From positions 1 to 64,000 of the forward strand of contig DATMAT010000010.1 in the NCBI GenBank assembly GCA_035559815.1: DNA of 64,000 bases, read 5' to 3'. The position numbers were made by a program, and so were the translations under genes. The notes under the pieces are model-generated. The model did not search any database. It was given only the letters and a program-made list of their open reading frames with translations, and was not told the DNA's origin. Numbering within the stretch: the first letter of the stretch is position 1; every line of letters begins with the position of its first letter. Below, piece by piece: positions 9,070 to 18,370 of this stretch. Origin of the DNA: Thermodesulfobacteriota bacterium (lineage in GTDB: Bacteria; Desulfobacterota_D; UBA1144; Nemesobacterales; CSP1-2).

Positions 9070-9351
9070 ATGACCGACATGGAGGTTGCAGACCAACTTG
9101 AAGAGCTATTTCGTAAAGCCGGAAGCGAGCACCACAAGGCATTCATAAAAACAAATGGAGAGGATTCTGACTGGCCCATATGGTATGCGGATTATCTGCT
9201 AGAGAAACTAAAGAAATTGCTCAAGTCCGATTTTACAAAGAGCGAATTGATATATTTGATGGTTATGGTGGAAAAAGAAAGAGCGATGATGGCACCCGGA
9301 TCTGATTGGGCCAGATATTATGCCAATTTCTTCATCGAGCGGTATCTATAG
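9070..9351 (+). CDS. conserved small hypothetical protein
   Basis: 93 residues from ATG 9070, with GGGAGA 9 nt upstream; the in-frame TTG at 9055 would overlap that ribosome site. The protein is acidic and helical, with two W-x-x-Y patterns: DWPIWYADYLLEKL (about 34-47) and DWARYYANFFIERYL at the end. The repetition of W-x-x-YYA-x-(F/L) suggests two related helical hairpins. I recognise it only as a conserved hypothetical of unknown function. No membrane segment or cysteine. Confidence 0.65.
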   Translation: MTDMEVADQLEELFRKAGSEHHKAFIKTNGEDSDWPIWYADYLLEKLKKLLKSDFTKSELIYLMVMVEKERAMMAPGSDWARYYANFFIERYL

Positions 9352-9753
9352 TTTGTTAAGCTGACGCTGGTGTAATTAATTCAGTAAGACCTGCGATTTA
9401 TTTACAATGTAGCGACCTTACGGTTGCCACTACACCGGATTTATTACCATTCGTCATTCCCGCATGTGGTTAGCGGGAATCCAATCTTTAATTATAGATT
9501 CCCGATTAAAAGATTTCGGGAATGACAAGGGGGGATAGACCCTATTAAGCTTGTTCCCGACCATGATCGGGATTGGGATTCCCCCGACCGGTCATTCCTG
9601 CGCAAGCGGGAATCCAGTTTTTCAACAGATGAATCCCCGATTAATGCATTCGGGGATGACATGCGGTGTGGATCCTCGATTGATCCTCCGGTTTAACCGG
9701 GGATGGGCATGACGGTGCTAGATGGATGCAGACTTTAGACCCATATCTGTAAC
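9352..9753. repeat. gene-free stretch with tandem 'cattcccg' inverted repeats
   Basis: No gene. From about 9447 to 9715 several arms of the form GTCATTCCCG, AGCGGGAATCC, GATTCCCGATT and CGGGAATGAC follow each other and can fold into stacked hairpins. The same family recurs at 31148, 36078, 45978, 49405 and 53333. Confidence 0.65.
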
Positions 9754-10377
9754 CTAAAACGAAGAACCGGGTTGTTTTAAAAATTCAACCTCCTCCGGTG
9801 TGGACTTACGCCCCAGCACTTGGTTTCGGTGGGGGAATCTGCCGAATCTCTCGATAATGACGTAGTGCATATCCGCATATTTCTTGAATTCCGATACCAT
9901 GTATGACAGATTATGAGGAGAGGGAAATAGTTCTTCCATCATGGAAAAAAGCTCAACCGATTTCTTCTGCATCTCCAGGTCTTCCGAATGTTCCAAGGGC
10001 ATGTAGAAGAATAGCCTTTCTACCGGATGGAGTTTCATATCAAACCCTTTTTCAATCCCTTTCAGGCAAAGTTCGAGCGCTAAATGGTCCTGAGTAAATG
10101 CCCTCGGCAAACCTCGATATATATTTCGAGAAAACTGGTCGAGCAGTATTATCAGTGCCAATGCGCCACGGGGCGCCTCCTCCCAGCTCCTTAAGTGGCC
10201 ATCTATAGCCCGCTGCAGGTCACTTTCAAAGTTTGTCTTTATGAAATGGTCGACCCGCTCATCTTTTGCAAACCACTTTTTATAATATTCGTTCGAAGGC
10301 CCTTCGTTTTCCTTCAACTGGCCAAACCAGTAATTTAAAATGTCCTCCTGTCTACGGCTTTCGGGTTTTGCAGTCAT
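9754..10377 (-). CDS. DUF924 family protein
   Basis: 207 residues, close to the family's usual length. Family landmarks are visible: ILNYWFGQ at the N-terminus, WFAKDERVD, SWEEAPRGALALIILLDQFSRNIYRG (about 64-89), AFTQDHLAL and HPVERLFFYMPLEHSEDL (about 117-134). DUF924 proteins are all-helical, TPR-like soluble proteins of unknown function found in many bacteria and eukaryotes. The gene is alone on this strand. No ribosome site stands out in front of the ATG. Confidence 0.88.
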   Translation of the reverse strand: MTAKPESRRQEDILNYWFGQLKENEGPSNEYYKKWFAKDERVDHFIKTNFESDLQRAIDGHLRSWEEAPRGALALIILLDQFSRNIYRGLPRAFTQDHLALELCLKGIEKGFDMKLHPVERLFFYMPLEHSEDLEMQKKSVELFSMMEELFPSPHNLSYMVSEFKKYADMHYVIIERFGRFPHRNQVLGRKSTPEEVEFLKQPGSSF

Positions 10378-10704
10378 TGGGTGTTCACCACTTGAACTTA
10401 TCCTATCACAACCTACAAGTCAAAAAAGAGTATCACGAACTATTTATCGGCAGGAGATGTGCAATTTCCTTCCCCCGGATTGCAAATTTTGACACTATAG
10501 CCTTTTAATGTCGCAACAATATTCAATGATTCCAGATAATTATGTTTCGAGCATCAATGGCATGTACATTGCTAAAATACATGCAGAGCCTTTATTATTA
10601 TGAACTTCGAGTACTAAAAGAGTTCTTTGTATGATGCCTGCTTACTTCTATTTCACCTCTCTATTATAAATAAAGGTTTTGATTTTTAGGCAGGAGGGGA
10701 AATA
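10378..10704. other. gene-free stretch between divergent genes
   Basis: Holds the promoters of two divergent genes. No repeat or structured element recognised. AGGAGGGGAAATA just before 10705 is the ribosome site of the rightward gene. Confidence 0.4.
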
Positions 10705-11151
10705 ATGGAAACAGTTGGAAAGATATTAAGCTTAACCCTTTTCGCCATATTTGGCGCGGCGGGCACAGTTATCTACTTTACCGACCACAATCCCCATACA
10801 CCGATAATATCTATATCTCGAAATCAAGAAGTTCAGTCTGAAAGCAATATAGATTATTCAGCCTATAGAAAGAAGCTTAGAAAGAGTTATGTTCAGTCTG
10901 AAACACCGATCAAAACAACCCTCGAATCCCCGGAAGCTAAATCGCTATGGACAAACAGCTATCATTATCCTTCAGAAACAGCAAAAAGACTAGCGGAAGC
11001 AAATTCACTAGCTGAGCTTCGTGATAAGATGAACTTCTGGAATAGCCAGTATCATAAGGCCCTACAATCCGGAAACACCCAGCAAGCAAACGAAGCCTAC
11101 ATCAAGTATAAAGACTATAAAGAGGCTCTAGATATCAAGGGAGTTTTCTGA
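10705..11151 (+). CDS. unknown protein with one N-terminal membrane anchor
   Basis: 148 residues with a strong ribosome site (AGGAGGGG, 6 nt before ATG). Residues about 5-27 form one hydrophobic segment (ILSLTLFAIFGAAGTVIYF), so it is a signal anchor or uncleaved signal. The remainder is hydrophilic and tyrosine-rich, with a helical C-terminal half (residues about 88-145). The phrase VQSE(S/T) occurs twice (about 43 and 66) as a possible short repeat. No family recognised. It converges with mlaE. Confidence 0.6.
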   Translation: METVGKILSLTLFAIFGAAGTVIYFTDHNPHTPIISISRNQEVQSESNIDYSAYRKKLRKSYVQSETPIKTTLESPEAKSLWTNSYHYPSETAKRLAEANSLAELRDKMNFWNSQYHKALQSGNTQQANEAYIKYKDYKEALDIKGVF

Positions 11152-11184
11152 TAGGGAAGATGTTTCGTCCGGTCCCGCCCGGTA

Positions 11185-11961
11185 TCAAAGCATCAAAAAA
11201 AGCTTAGTGAGAAAGAAATCCCCGATTATTATCAACACCAGTGAAACTACTACGGTAAGCGTTGTAGCCCTTCCTACCCCTTGCGTTCCACCCTCTGTGT
11301 TCATACCGACATAGCAACCGATTATTGCCACAATAGAGCCAAAAAAGACAGTCTTTAAAATTCCGCTAAGCAGGTCGGAGATGAAAACCAAACCAACCAT
11401 CCCGGAAATAAAAAGCCTGGGCGTTACTCCGAGCTCGATCTCCGCCATGATTATAGCGCCGACGATGCCCGAAAGGTTGGCAATTATGGTGAGAAATGGA
11501 AAACAAATTACTGCCGCAATAAACCTGGGCACGACCAGCTTCTTTATGGGGTCGGCACCAAGGGTTCTCAACGCATCTATCTGTTCGGTTACCTTCATCG
11601 ACCCTATTTCCGCGGTGATCCCGGAACCGACCCTGCCCCCGACCAGGAGGGAAGCGAGCACCGGCCCCAGTTCTCTCACTATTGCCAGTGAAACGACCGA
11701 GCCCACCAGGCTTTTAGCGCCAAACCGGCCGAATCCGTAGGCAAGTTGAACCACCATGACCATCCCTATGGCCATAGCAGAAATAATGACTATGGGAACC
11801 GATTTAAAGCCTATTTCATCTATTTGCTCTAAAATCAGGCGGAAATTAAATGGTGGCCTTAAACAGCCATATATGGTCCTGTAAAGGAGAATCCCTAGCT
11901 CGCCTACGTGTTCCAGGAGGGAGATGCTTAATGTGCCAAGCTGAATGATAAAATTTTTCAT
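11185..11961 (-). CDS. mlaE: MlaE/YrbE-type ABC transporter permease
   Basis: 258 residues, five to six membrane segments. The family signature is clear: ELGPVLASLLVGGRVGSGITAEIGSMKVTEQIDALRTLGADPIKKLVVPR (about 97-146). In the Mla/Mce systems this permease works with an ATPase (MlaF), an MCE-domain protein (MlaD) and other parts to move phospholipids between inner and outer membranes. None of these partners is in the window. The gene follows a lipoprotein gene by six bases on the same strand, so the lipoprotein may be its outer-membrane or periplasmic partner here. That link is inference from position only. Confidence 0.92.
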   Translation of the reverse strand: MKNFIIQLGTLSISLLEHVGELGILLYRTIYGCLRPPFNFRLILEQIDEIGFKSVPIVIISAMAIGMVMVVQLAYGFGRFGAKSLVGSVVSLAIVRELGPVLASLLVGGRVGSGITAEIGSMKVTEQIDALRTLGADPIKKLVVPRFIAAVICFPFLTIIANLSGIVGAIIMAEIELGVTPRLFISGMVGLVFISDLLSGILKTVFFGSIVAIIGCYVGMNTEGGTQGVGRATTLTVVVSLVLIIIGDFFLTKLFLML

Positions 11962-11967
11962 CTTCCC

Positions 11968-12513
11968 CTATATTACCTTGAACTGCAAGACAAACTCCCT
12001 GAATTCAAAGATTCCGGCCTCGAAACTATCCGGCGAAGAGGCATAGCTGAGGTCATAAAAGCAACTACCTTTTTTGAGGACGACAGTGCCTATTTTAACC
12101 GAGGTCTTATCCAACTTTCCCCGGTATACGCTCTCCAGGGCATTTTCCCCGCCCACCACTATTTCTTCTCTATGAATTAGCTCTTTATCGCTAATACCCA
12201 AAATAAGGGAGTCGGAAAGTGCCTTCAAGCTGTACTTAACCTCTTTATTATCTTTATTGCAGGTTGAATTAACCGTTATCGTTGACCCCAGCTTCTCATT
12301 CCAGAATGCTAGGTCTCCCCCCTTTATGTTTATCCTCTTCCATCCGTCTGCCAGCTCCCCGATCTCGTAGCTGGTGCGGTCGGTTTGATATATGCGCCCT
12401 TTAAGTACCCCTTTCGAGGAGTCGGCCGCGGCATAGTAACGGGCAAATTTTACCACCGAGCAGGAGTTAAAAAAAAAGGTAAATAGAAGTGATACAAGAA
12501 AAAGCCTCTTCAT
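11968..12513 (-). CDS. unknown lipoprotein upstream of mlaE
   Basis: 181 residues from the ATG at 12513; a longer frame to 12570 would place 19 non-signal residues before a good lipoprotein signal. KRLFLVSLLFTFFFNSC gives Cys17 as the probable lipidated residue. The mature part looks beta-rich (ISDKELIHREEIVVGGENALESVYRG and so on) and has two further cysteines. No family recognised. It ends six bases before mlaE, so the two are probably co-transcribed and this may be an envelope partner of the permease. An inverted repeat (12532-12606) sits directly upstream of the start. Confidence 0.7.
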   Translation of the reverse strand: MKRLFLVSLLFTFFFNSCSVVKFARYYAAADSSKGVLKGRIYQTDRTSYEIGELADGWKRINIKGGDLAFWNEKLGSTITVNSTCNKDNKEVKYSLKALSDSLILGISDKELIHREEIVVGGENALESVYRGKLDKTSVKIGTVVLKKGSCFYDLSYASSPDSFEAGIFEFREFVLQFKVI

Positions 12514-12531
12514 ATTCAGCCGGAATATAAC

Positions 12532-12606
12532 GATGCAAGATGTACGACAAATAAATGATGCATGATTCATGATGCATGATAAAAAAATAAATCGTGCATC
12601 TTGTAT
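12532..12606. repeat. 75-bp imperfect inverted repeat
   Basis: Outer arms ATGCAAGATGTACGA and TCGTGCATCTTGTAT pair with few mismatches. The centre has two direct copies of CATGATGCATGAT-like sequence. It lies in the leader region of the lipoprotein-mlaE pair and may fold into a hairpin in the message or be a small mobile repeat. Confidence 0.55.
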
Positions 12607-12666
12607 CTAGATTAATTTTATTCGTTAATACTTCACTGCAACTTGATGTCACAGGTTACTTCATGA

Positions 12667-13656
12667 TTATATTAAACCAATCAACTGAAAGAGCAATCCA
12701 GCTACGATAGCACATACCGGGAGGGTAAAAATCCAGGCTAATATGATATCCCTAGCGATTCCCCACCTAACCGCAGAAAATCTTATGGAAGAGCCTACGC
12801 CCATTATCGAGGATGCAATCACGTGTGTCGTGCTCACCGGCATTCCCAGTGATGCGGCCCCTAGAAGCACGATCGATGCCGAAGTCTCCGCGGCAAAGCC
12901 GTGAATGGGCTTCAGTTTCAGGAGGTTGACTCCAAGGGTTCTTATCACCTTCCACCCGCCTAAAGCGGTTCCCAGAGCCATCACCGTGGCACATGCGGTT
13001 ATTACCCAGAATGGCACCTCTATCTTATCGAGAAAACCCCCGCTCACCAGGGCTATAGTTATCACTCCCATAACCTTTTGTGCATCGTTAGTGCCGTGGC
13101 TTAACGCCATGAATCCGGCAGAAACCAACTGGAGCTTTCCGAAATATCTATTGATCTTGTATGGAGAGGAGCGGTGGAAAAGCCAGGTAAGACAATACAT
13201 CAAGAAAGCCCCCACCAAAAAACCGAGGACAGGAGAGATAATAAGAGCAAGGAGTATTTTGAAGACACCGTCAAGTTTAAGTGCCGCAAAACCTTTTGCT
13301 GAGACGGTAGCCCCGATGATCCCGCCGATCAACGAATGAGATGCGCTGATCGGAAGCCCCAGCCTAGTCATAAGCGCCGTCCACCCGGCAGCAGTGATCA
13401 TGGCAGTTAAAACTGCGGTTTGAGTGATGGTAGCGGGGTCGGTGATATCACCGCCTATTGTTTTTGCCACCCTGGTGCTCAAGTATGCACCTAAAAAGTT
13501 CAAAACCGCGGCGAACATCACCGCTTGAAAGGGGGAAAGAACCCTCGTCGATACCACCGTGGCAATTGCATTAGCCGAGTCGTTCCAACCGTTTGTGAAG
13601 TCAAATAAAAGGGCGACTGCTACAACCAATGCAGTCAATAAAAGCACATCAGGCAT
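12667..13656 (-). CDS. pit: PiT-family inorganic phosphate transporter
   Basis: 329 residues from ATG 13656, with about 9-10 membrane segments. The duplicated PiT signature is present: FDFTNGWNDSANAIATVVSTRVL near the N-terminus and GFMALSHGTNDAQKVMGVI in the middle, both with the G-x-NDA-type phosphate/cation motif. It imports phosphate (as metal phosphate or with a cation) across the inner membrane with low affinity. Its start overlaps the stop of the DUF47 gene by eight bases, so translation is probably coupled. A high-affinity Pst system is found at 53.6-58.0 kb. Confidence 0.93.
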   Translation of the reverse strand: MPDVLLLTALVVAVALLFDFTNGWNDSANAIATVVSTRVLSPFQAVMFAAVLNFLGAYLSTRVAKTIGGDITDPATITQTAVLTAMITAAGWTALMTRLGLPISASHSLIGGIIGATVSAKGFAALKLDGVFKILLALIISPVLGFLVGAFLMYCLTWLFHRSSPYKINRYFGKLQLVSAGFMALSHGTNDAQKVMGVITIALVSGGFLDKIEVPFWVITACATVMALGTALGGWKVIRTLGVNLLKLKPIHGFAAETSASIVLLGAASLGMPVSTTHVIASSIMGVGSSIRFSAVRWGIARDIILAWIFTLPVCAIVAGLLFQLIGLI

Positions 13657-14272
13657 GCTCAAGCACTATTCCTTCCAGTATGTTTGCCACATCTTCGCAG
13701 ATGTCTATGGCATCTTCGAGCGTCTCGTAGATATCCTTCCATTTGATTATCTCTATAGGTTCGGAGGTTGAATTAAATAAAATTGATAGCGCATTCCTGA
13801 AGGTTCTATCCCCCTCGTTTTCGAGCCGGTTGATTTCTATACAGATGTCCAGGATGGTGCGGGGGTTTTTTATATTCCGTAGTTCGCCCACTCCTTTTGC
13901 CACCTGTGCTATAGCCCTCTCTAGTATGCCAATTAAAGCCAAAGCTTCCGGTGTAGAGCTCTTTATCTTGTAGAGGAAAACCCTCTCACAGGCAGAATCG
14001 ATCAGATCAAGAATATCGTCTAGCCTGGTTATAAGGTTGTAAATGGACTCGCGGTCGATAGGAGTGACAAACGTGGTGTGTAATTTGGACACGGTCTCAT
14101 GGGTTATATGATCCGCTTCGTGCTCAACGTCTTTTATAGCCCTGGCCTTTTCTTCGGCATGAGATAAATCCTGCATCATATTTTTAAAAAGCCCTACTCC
14201 ATTCACTATCTTTTCCGATGCCTGGTCGAAATAGTCGAAGAACTTCTCCTCTTTTGGGAAAAATCTAACCAT
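13649..14272 (-). CDS. DUF47 (PhoU-like) Pit accessory protein
   Basis: 207 residues, all helical. VRFFPKEEKFFDYFDQASEKIVNGVGLFKNM, EHEADHITHETVSKLHTTFVTPIDREDI-like (here DRESIYNLITRLDDILDLID) and the C-terminal LENEGDRTFRNAL ... WKDIYETLEDAIDICEDVANILEGI are the DUF47 signature. These proteins are distant PhoU relatives, encoded next to Pit transporters and thought to govern their activity. Coupled overlap with the transporter gene supports this role. Confidence 0.92.
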   Translation of the reverse strand: MVRFFPKEEKFFDYFDQASEKIVNGVGLFKNMMQDLSHAEEKARAIKDVEHEADHITHETVSKLHTTFVTPIDRESIYNLITRLDDILDLIDSACERVFLYKIKSSTPEALALIGILERAIAQVAKGVGELRNIKNPRTILDICIEINRLENEGDRTFRNALSILFNSTSEPIEIIKWKDIYETLEDAIDICEDVANILEGIVLEHA

Positions 14273-14403
14273 AATGACCCCTTAGCATGTTTTTTTAGAG
14301 ATATAGTGGACTAAGTTGAACGGGTTTCAATCTTACTTGAAACCACAGCCAAAAACAAGCATGATAACTTTAACTTCAGAGCTAACGTTGGAGTCAGTAG
14401 AAA

Positions 14404-14655
14404 TTGAGCAGAGTTCGAGTTTTTACGACAGCCTATTGTTCCTTTTGCTATGCGGCAAAAGCCCTTCTCGACCGTAAGGGAATAAGATATGAAGAAATTG
14501 ACGTCTCGAAAGACCCAGCCATGAAAAGAAAAGTGATGGATGAAATAGGCTGGAAGACAGTGCCGATCATTCTTATTGACGGCAAACTAATCGGCGGCTT
14601 TCAAGACCTGAAGGCCCTGGATATAGAGAAAAAACTGGATGAAATGCTTAAATAA
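14404..14655 (+). CDS. glutaredoxin
   Basis: 83 residues from TTG. A complete thioredoxin-fold glutaredoxin: RVRVFTTAYCSFCYAAKALL with redox pair Cys12-x-x-Cys15, the cis-proline loop KTVPIILID (about 52-60) and GG-x-x-DL at about 64-69. The active site is CSFC rather than the common CPYC. It would reduce disulfides or glutathione adducts in the cytoplasm, or another low-molecular thiol if glutathione is absent. It lies about 110 bases before gltX on the same strand. Confidence 0.9.
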   Translation: MSRVRVFTTAYCSFCYAAKALLDRKGIRYEEIDVSKDPAMKRKVMDEIGWKTVPIILIDGKLIGGFQDLKALDIEKKLDEMLK

Positions 14656-14766
14656 TTAAGTGGTCCGTGTTCTGGGTTTCGGGTTTAAAGTTTTTAACTC
14701 GGAACTCGAAACTCTAAACTGTAATTAAGTTTGACTCACTATTGACTCTAATTTAACCTAACTCCC

Positions 14767-16167
14767 ATGGAAGTAAGAGCAAGATTTGCCCCGAGCCCCA
14801 CCGGGGCGCTTCATATCGGCGGTGCCCGGACGGCCATATTCAACTGGCTCTTTGCCAGGCATTATCAGGGGAAATTCATCCTCAGGATAGAAGATACCGA
14901 CCGCACCCGCTCTACTGAAGAGTCCATCGCCGAAATACTGGACGCCATGACCTGGCTTGGTCTTGACTGGGATGAGGGGCCGTTCAGGCAATCGGATAGG
15001 TTATCCATTTATCAAGGCTACGTTAATGAGCTTCTTCAGTCGGGTAAAGCCTACAGATGTTATTGCACCCCGGAGGAGCTTGAAGCCAGGAGAAAAGAGG
15101 CACAGAGCCAGGGAAGGGTATATAGGTACGAGGGAAAATGTAGGGGTCTAGAGTCCCATCCTTCCGACAAGCCATTCGCCATTCGACTCCTAGTACCGGA
15201 AGAAGGAATTATAAAAGTAGAAGATTTAATAAGAGGCACTATTACCTTCGATGCCAAAGAGATTGACGATTTCGTCATCCAAAAAACGGACGGGTTTCCC
15301 ACCTATAATTTCGCCGTGGTCATCGATGACGTAACCATGAAAATAACCCATGTCCTACGGGGAGACGACCACATAGCCAATACCCCGAAGCAGATTCTTA
15401 TCTACCAGGCTCTTGGTTATGAAGCTCCTAAGTTTGCCCACGTCTCTATGATTCTCGGGCCAGATAAAACCAAACTGAGCAAAAGGCACGGTGCTACTTC
15501 GACCATTGCCTATAGAGAAATGGGGTATCTTCCGGAGGCACTGGTGAATTATTTAGCCCGCCTCGGCTGGTCCCACGGAGACCAGGAAATTTTTTCTAAA
15601 GAGGAGTTAGTCGAGAAATTCACGCTTGAAAATGTGGGGAAATCCCCAGCAGTTTTTAACCCGGAGAAACTCCTCTGGCTGAACGGTTGGTACATAAGAA
15701 ATAAACCCGCAGAGGAGATTGCTAAGCTGGTTATTCCTTTCCTCGATAAGAAGGGATTTAAGGTCACACAAGATAAAAAGCTTATAAAAATCGTGGAGAG
15801 CTTAAGGGAAAGAGCTAAGACCCTCGTCGACCTGGCCGACTCTGCAGACTACTTCTTCTTAGAGGAAGTTAAATACGAGGAAGCAGCCAGGAAGAAGTTT
15901 CTCACGCCTGAAGTAATTCCGCTTTTTGAAATCCTGATAGATAAACTCTCTTCTCTCAACGACTTTACCGCTCCCGAATTACAAAAGATATTTGGAGAGA
16001 TTATCGAAAAGAAAGAACTAAAGATGGTTCAGCTTGCCCAGCCGGTAAGGGTCGCCCTAACCGGAGGAACGGTAAGTCCCGGAATATTTGAAGTCATGGA
16101 GATTCTGGGGAAAGAGAAGGTCATAGGAAGATTAAAAAGCGCCGTCCAGGCTATTTCCCGTTGCTGA
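14767..16167 (+). CDS. gltX: glutamyl-tRNA synthetase
   Basis: 466 residues, normal length. Class I signatures: FAPSPTGALHIGGARTAIFNWLFA (HIGH-type motif at 16-19) with LRIEDTDRTRSTEESI, and the KMSKS-type KLSKRHGAT near residues 236-244. CYCTPEELEARR (about 98-109) lies in the region that often binds zinc in this family. It charges tRNA-Glu with glutamate and in many bacteria also tRNA-Gln; no amidotransferase or glnS is in the window. The C-terminal anticodon-binding part is complete and ends with TGGTVSPGIFEVMEILGKEKVIGRL. Confidence 0.97.
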   Translation: MEVRARFAPSPTGALHIGGARTAIFNWLFARHYQGKFILRIEDTDRTRSTEESIAEILDAMTWLGLDWDEGPFRQSDRLSIYQGYVNELLQSGKAYRCYCTPEELEARRKEAQSQGRVYRYEGKCRGLESHPSDKPFAIRLLVPEEGIIKVEDLIRGTITFDAKEIDDFVIQKTDGFPTYNFAVVIDDVTMKITHVLRGDDHIANTPKQILIYQALGYEAPKFAHVSMILGPDKTKLSKRHGATSTIAYREMGYLPEALVNYLARLGWSHGDQEIFSKEELVEKFTLENVGKSPAVFNPEKLLWLNGWYIRNKPAEEIAKLVIPFLDKKGFKVTQDKKLIKIVESLRERAKTLVDLADSADYFFLEEVKYEEAARKKFLTPEVIPLFEILIDKLSSLNDFTAPELQKIFGEIIEKKELKMVQLAQPVRVALTGGTVSPGIFEVMEILGKEKVIGRLKSAVQAISRC

Positions 16168-16240
16168 GCCTGTAACAGCATCATTAGCCCCACAGGACAA
16201 AATGATTTATATAGCGCTGATGAATTAAACAACCAGCAGG

Positions 16241-17251
16241 CTATGACTTAAGCCTTTTAATGATTTCTTGCACCTGCTGATAACCCTCCTCATTACCCTC
16301 TTTCTTATACAGGATTGCTGCTATTTCCAGGTCATCGAAACCGGATGAATCTTTATTGGCAAGGCGGGCCACACCCCGGTAACGATAAGCCACTGCATTA
16401 TCCGGTTCCATAAGGATGACCTGGCTGTAATCCTGTATGGCTCCGTTAAGATCACCAAGCTCAAATCTGGTGTAACCTCTAATCAGATATGTGTTTACCA
16501 GCTTGGGATTGATGAGAAGGGCTTCATTCAGGTCCTCAAGAGCTCCTTTAAAATCACCTTTTGAGTAGCGAAAAGCCCCACGGGCGGAGTAGGCATTGGC
16601 AAGCTTGTCCAGGGTGAGATTGTAGTTATCTATATCGCCTTTTTCTAAATAAACTTCCGCTTGTTTACTGTATTCTTCCACTTTGTCCGCTTCCCCGAAG
16701 ATGGTGGTTTGCTTTCCTTCTTTTCTTTTCGGGGCTGTAGGCGCATAGATTTCAAACGAGCCGGTTGCGACCTGTGCACCCTCGATGTATAAATCCACCC
16801 GGTAAGTACCGGTGGACCATTTCCCGGGCTCTTTCCAGCCATAGCCATGATAGAGATAAGACCCGGACCAGCCCGGTTCTACGAAACTATTGAAATTCTG
16901 TGTGGTGATGACTTTGTTGTCAGGTCCATACCAAACCTCCACTATGGTAAAGTTGATGCGTCGGCTAGGAGGGGGCGTGTGTTCGAGAGCGAGTTCCCAG
17001 AATATGTATCTGGTCTTCGATTTTTCGAAGAGGTTTTCATAAACCCTTTGTCCTTGTGGAAGCGAAGTATAAGGCCCTTCAAAGAAACGGAATGACGTCA
17101 CCTTTGCATTGAGCGAAGGTATGTAGACGGACGAGTTCTGAGCTTTAGCCTCCGGGTGGGAAAGCGGAATTGTCAGGATTATCAGAGAACTGGCAAGCAC
17201 TTTTGGTAAAAATGACATTTTATTCATAAGTAATCTTGGAAAAGTTATCAT
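16241..17251 (-). CDS. secreted TPR-repeat protein
   Basis: 336 residues from ATG 17251, chosen because GGAGGAACGAGA directly precedes it; an upstream frame adds 17 residues and spoils the signal peptide. Residues about 8-38 are a signal (LPKVLASSLIILTIPLSHPEAKAQ). Residues about 40-165 form a beta domain (FTIVEVWYGPDNKV, GTYRVDLYIEGAQVATGSFEI). The C-terminal part has at least three TPR motifs (AYSARGAFRYSKGDFKGALEDLNEAL, TYLIRGYTRFELGDLNGAIQDYSQVI, AYRYRGVARL). Probably a periplasmic scaffold of unknown partner. Stand-alone gene convergent with gltX. Confidence 0.8.
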   Translation of the reverse strand: MITFPRLLMNKMSFLPKVLASSLIILTIPLSHPEAKAQNSSVYIPSLNAKVTSFRFFEGPYTSLPQGQRVYENLFEKSKTRYIFWELALEHTPPPSRRINFTIVEVWYGPDNKVITTQNFNSFVEPGWSGSYLYHGYGWKEPGKWSTGTYRVDLYIEGAQVATGSFEIYAPTAPKRKEGKQTTIFGEADKVEEYSKQAEVYLEKGDIDNYNLTLDKLANAYSARGAFRYSKGDFKGALEDLNEALLINPKLVNTYLIRGYTRFELGDLNGAIQDYSQVILMEPDNAVAYRYRGVARLANKDSSGFDDLEIAAILYKKEGNEEGYQQVQEIIKRLKS

Positions 17252-17501
17252 TCTCGTTCCTCCAAAATTAGGATTTCCTTTTATCTCATCGAAAAAACTC
17301 ATTCGATATTAAACCCATGCATTCTTTTAAGAAACTAATATAACCGATTAAAGGGTGAGCAATATCAAGGCCGACAGCATACTCGGTAAACGAGTCAATA
17401 CCGACTGCGGGCAAAACCCTCAATGGTTGAATCCAGCTTATATCTGCTGAAGTCTTTATGTTTAAGCTAAGACAGGTTCGATTTGCCTATGAGTTACAAG
17501 C

Positions 17502-18365
17502 TCAGTATTTATAGAACCCTCTACCCGTCTTCCTTCCCAGCCATCCGGCGCGAACCATCTGGCGTAAAAGGGGAGCGGCGCGGAACTTCGGGTCCCGGAA
17601 CTCCTTGTATAAAACGTCTATCACATCCAGTGTTACATCGAGCCCGATGAGGTCGATGAGCGCAAGCGGACCGAGCGGTTGATTTGTCCCGAGCTTCATA
17701 GCCTTATCTATATCTTCGGCACTGCCCACCCCGTCCTGAAGGGCAAACACGGCCTCGTTGAGCATAGGCATGAGAACCCGGTTTACGATGAACCCGGGTA
17801 CGTCCTTGGTCTTAACTGATTCCTTCCCCAGGGATTTTGCAAACTCGCAAGCAAACTCGAAAGTCTCGTCGGATGTGGTGAGGGCTTTTATTACCTCTAC
17901 CAGCTTCATAACAGGCGCAGGATTAAAGAAGTGCATCCCTACTACTTTATCCGGTCTTTTGGTGCTTACCGCTATCTCCACTATAGAAAGCGAGGAGGTA
18001 TTGGTAGCCAGGACAATCTCCGGCCGGGTAGAGGCGTCCAGACTGGTAAAGGTCTCTTTCTTTATCTCCAAGTTCTCAAAAATAGCCTCTATTACCAAAT
18101 CCACATCGGATAAATCGCTATACATCTTGGTAACGTAAATCCTGGAGAGAATAGACTTGCTGTCCTCTTCGCTCATCTCACCCTTTTTTACGAACCTGGC
18201 CATGCTGTTCTTTATGGCGGTCATTCCCCGGTCGAGCGCGGAATCGGAAACGTCCAATAAAACGACCTCCCTGCCGGACGAAGCCACCACCTGAGCGATT
18301 CCAGAACCCATTGTTCCTGCTCCGACGACGCCAACCCTTTTCACATCCTCAACCTTTAAAACCAT
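17502..18365 (-). CDS. 3-hydroxybutyryl-CoA dehydrogenase
   Basis: 287 residues from ATG 18365, chosen because AAAGGAGGTAGTC precedes it. NAD-binding GAGTMGSGIAQVVASSG (about residues 14-30) and the family run VGMHFFNPAPVMKLVEVI (about 140-157) with catalytic His in the FFNP context. The C-terminal dimer domain (PGFIVNRVLMPMLNEA, GxxQPLGPLALIDLIGLD) is complete. It oxidises (S)-3-hydroxyacyl-CoA, or runs in reverse, in fatty-acid or butyrate metabolism. The gene is alone; its ribosome site is part of a dispersed repeat shared with other genes (see 18371-18408). Confidence 0.93.
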   Translation of the reverse strand: MVLKVEDVKRVGVVGAGTMGSGIAQVVASSGREVVLLDVSDSALDRGMTAIKNSMARFVKKGEMSEEDSKSILSRIYVTKMYSDLSDVDLVIEAIFENLEIKKETFTSLDASTRPEIVLATNTSSLSIVEIAVSTKRPDKVVGMHFFNPAPVMKLVEVIKALTTSDETFEFACEFAKSLGKESVKTKDVPGFIVNRVLMPMLNEAVFALQDGVGSAEDIDKAMKLGTNQPLGPLALIDLIGLDVTLDVIDVLYKEFRDPKFRAAPLLRQMVRAGWLGRKTGRGFYKY

Positions 18366-18370
18366 GACTA

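Noticed and set aside
9447-9715. CRISPR array
   Set aside because: Arms vary in length and spacing and are inverted; no constant direct repeat with equal unique spacers and no cas gene.
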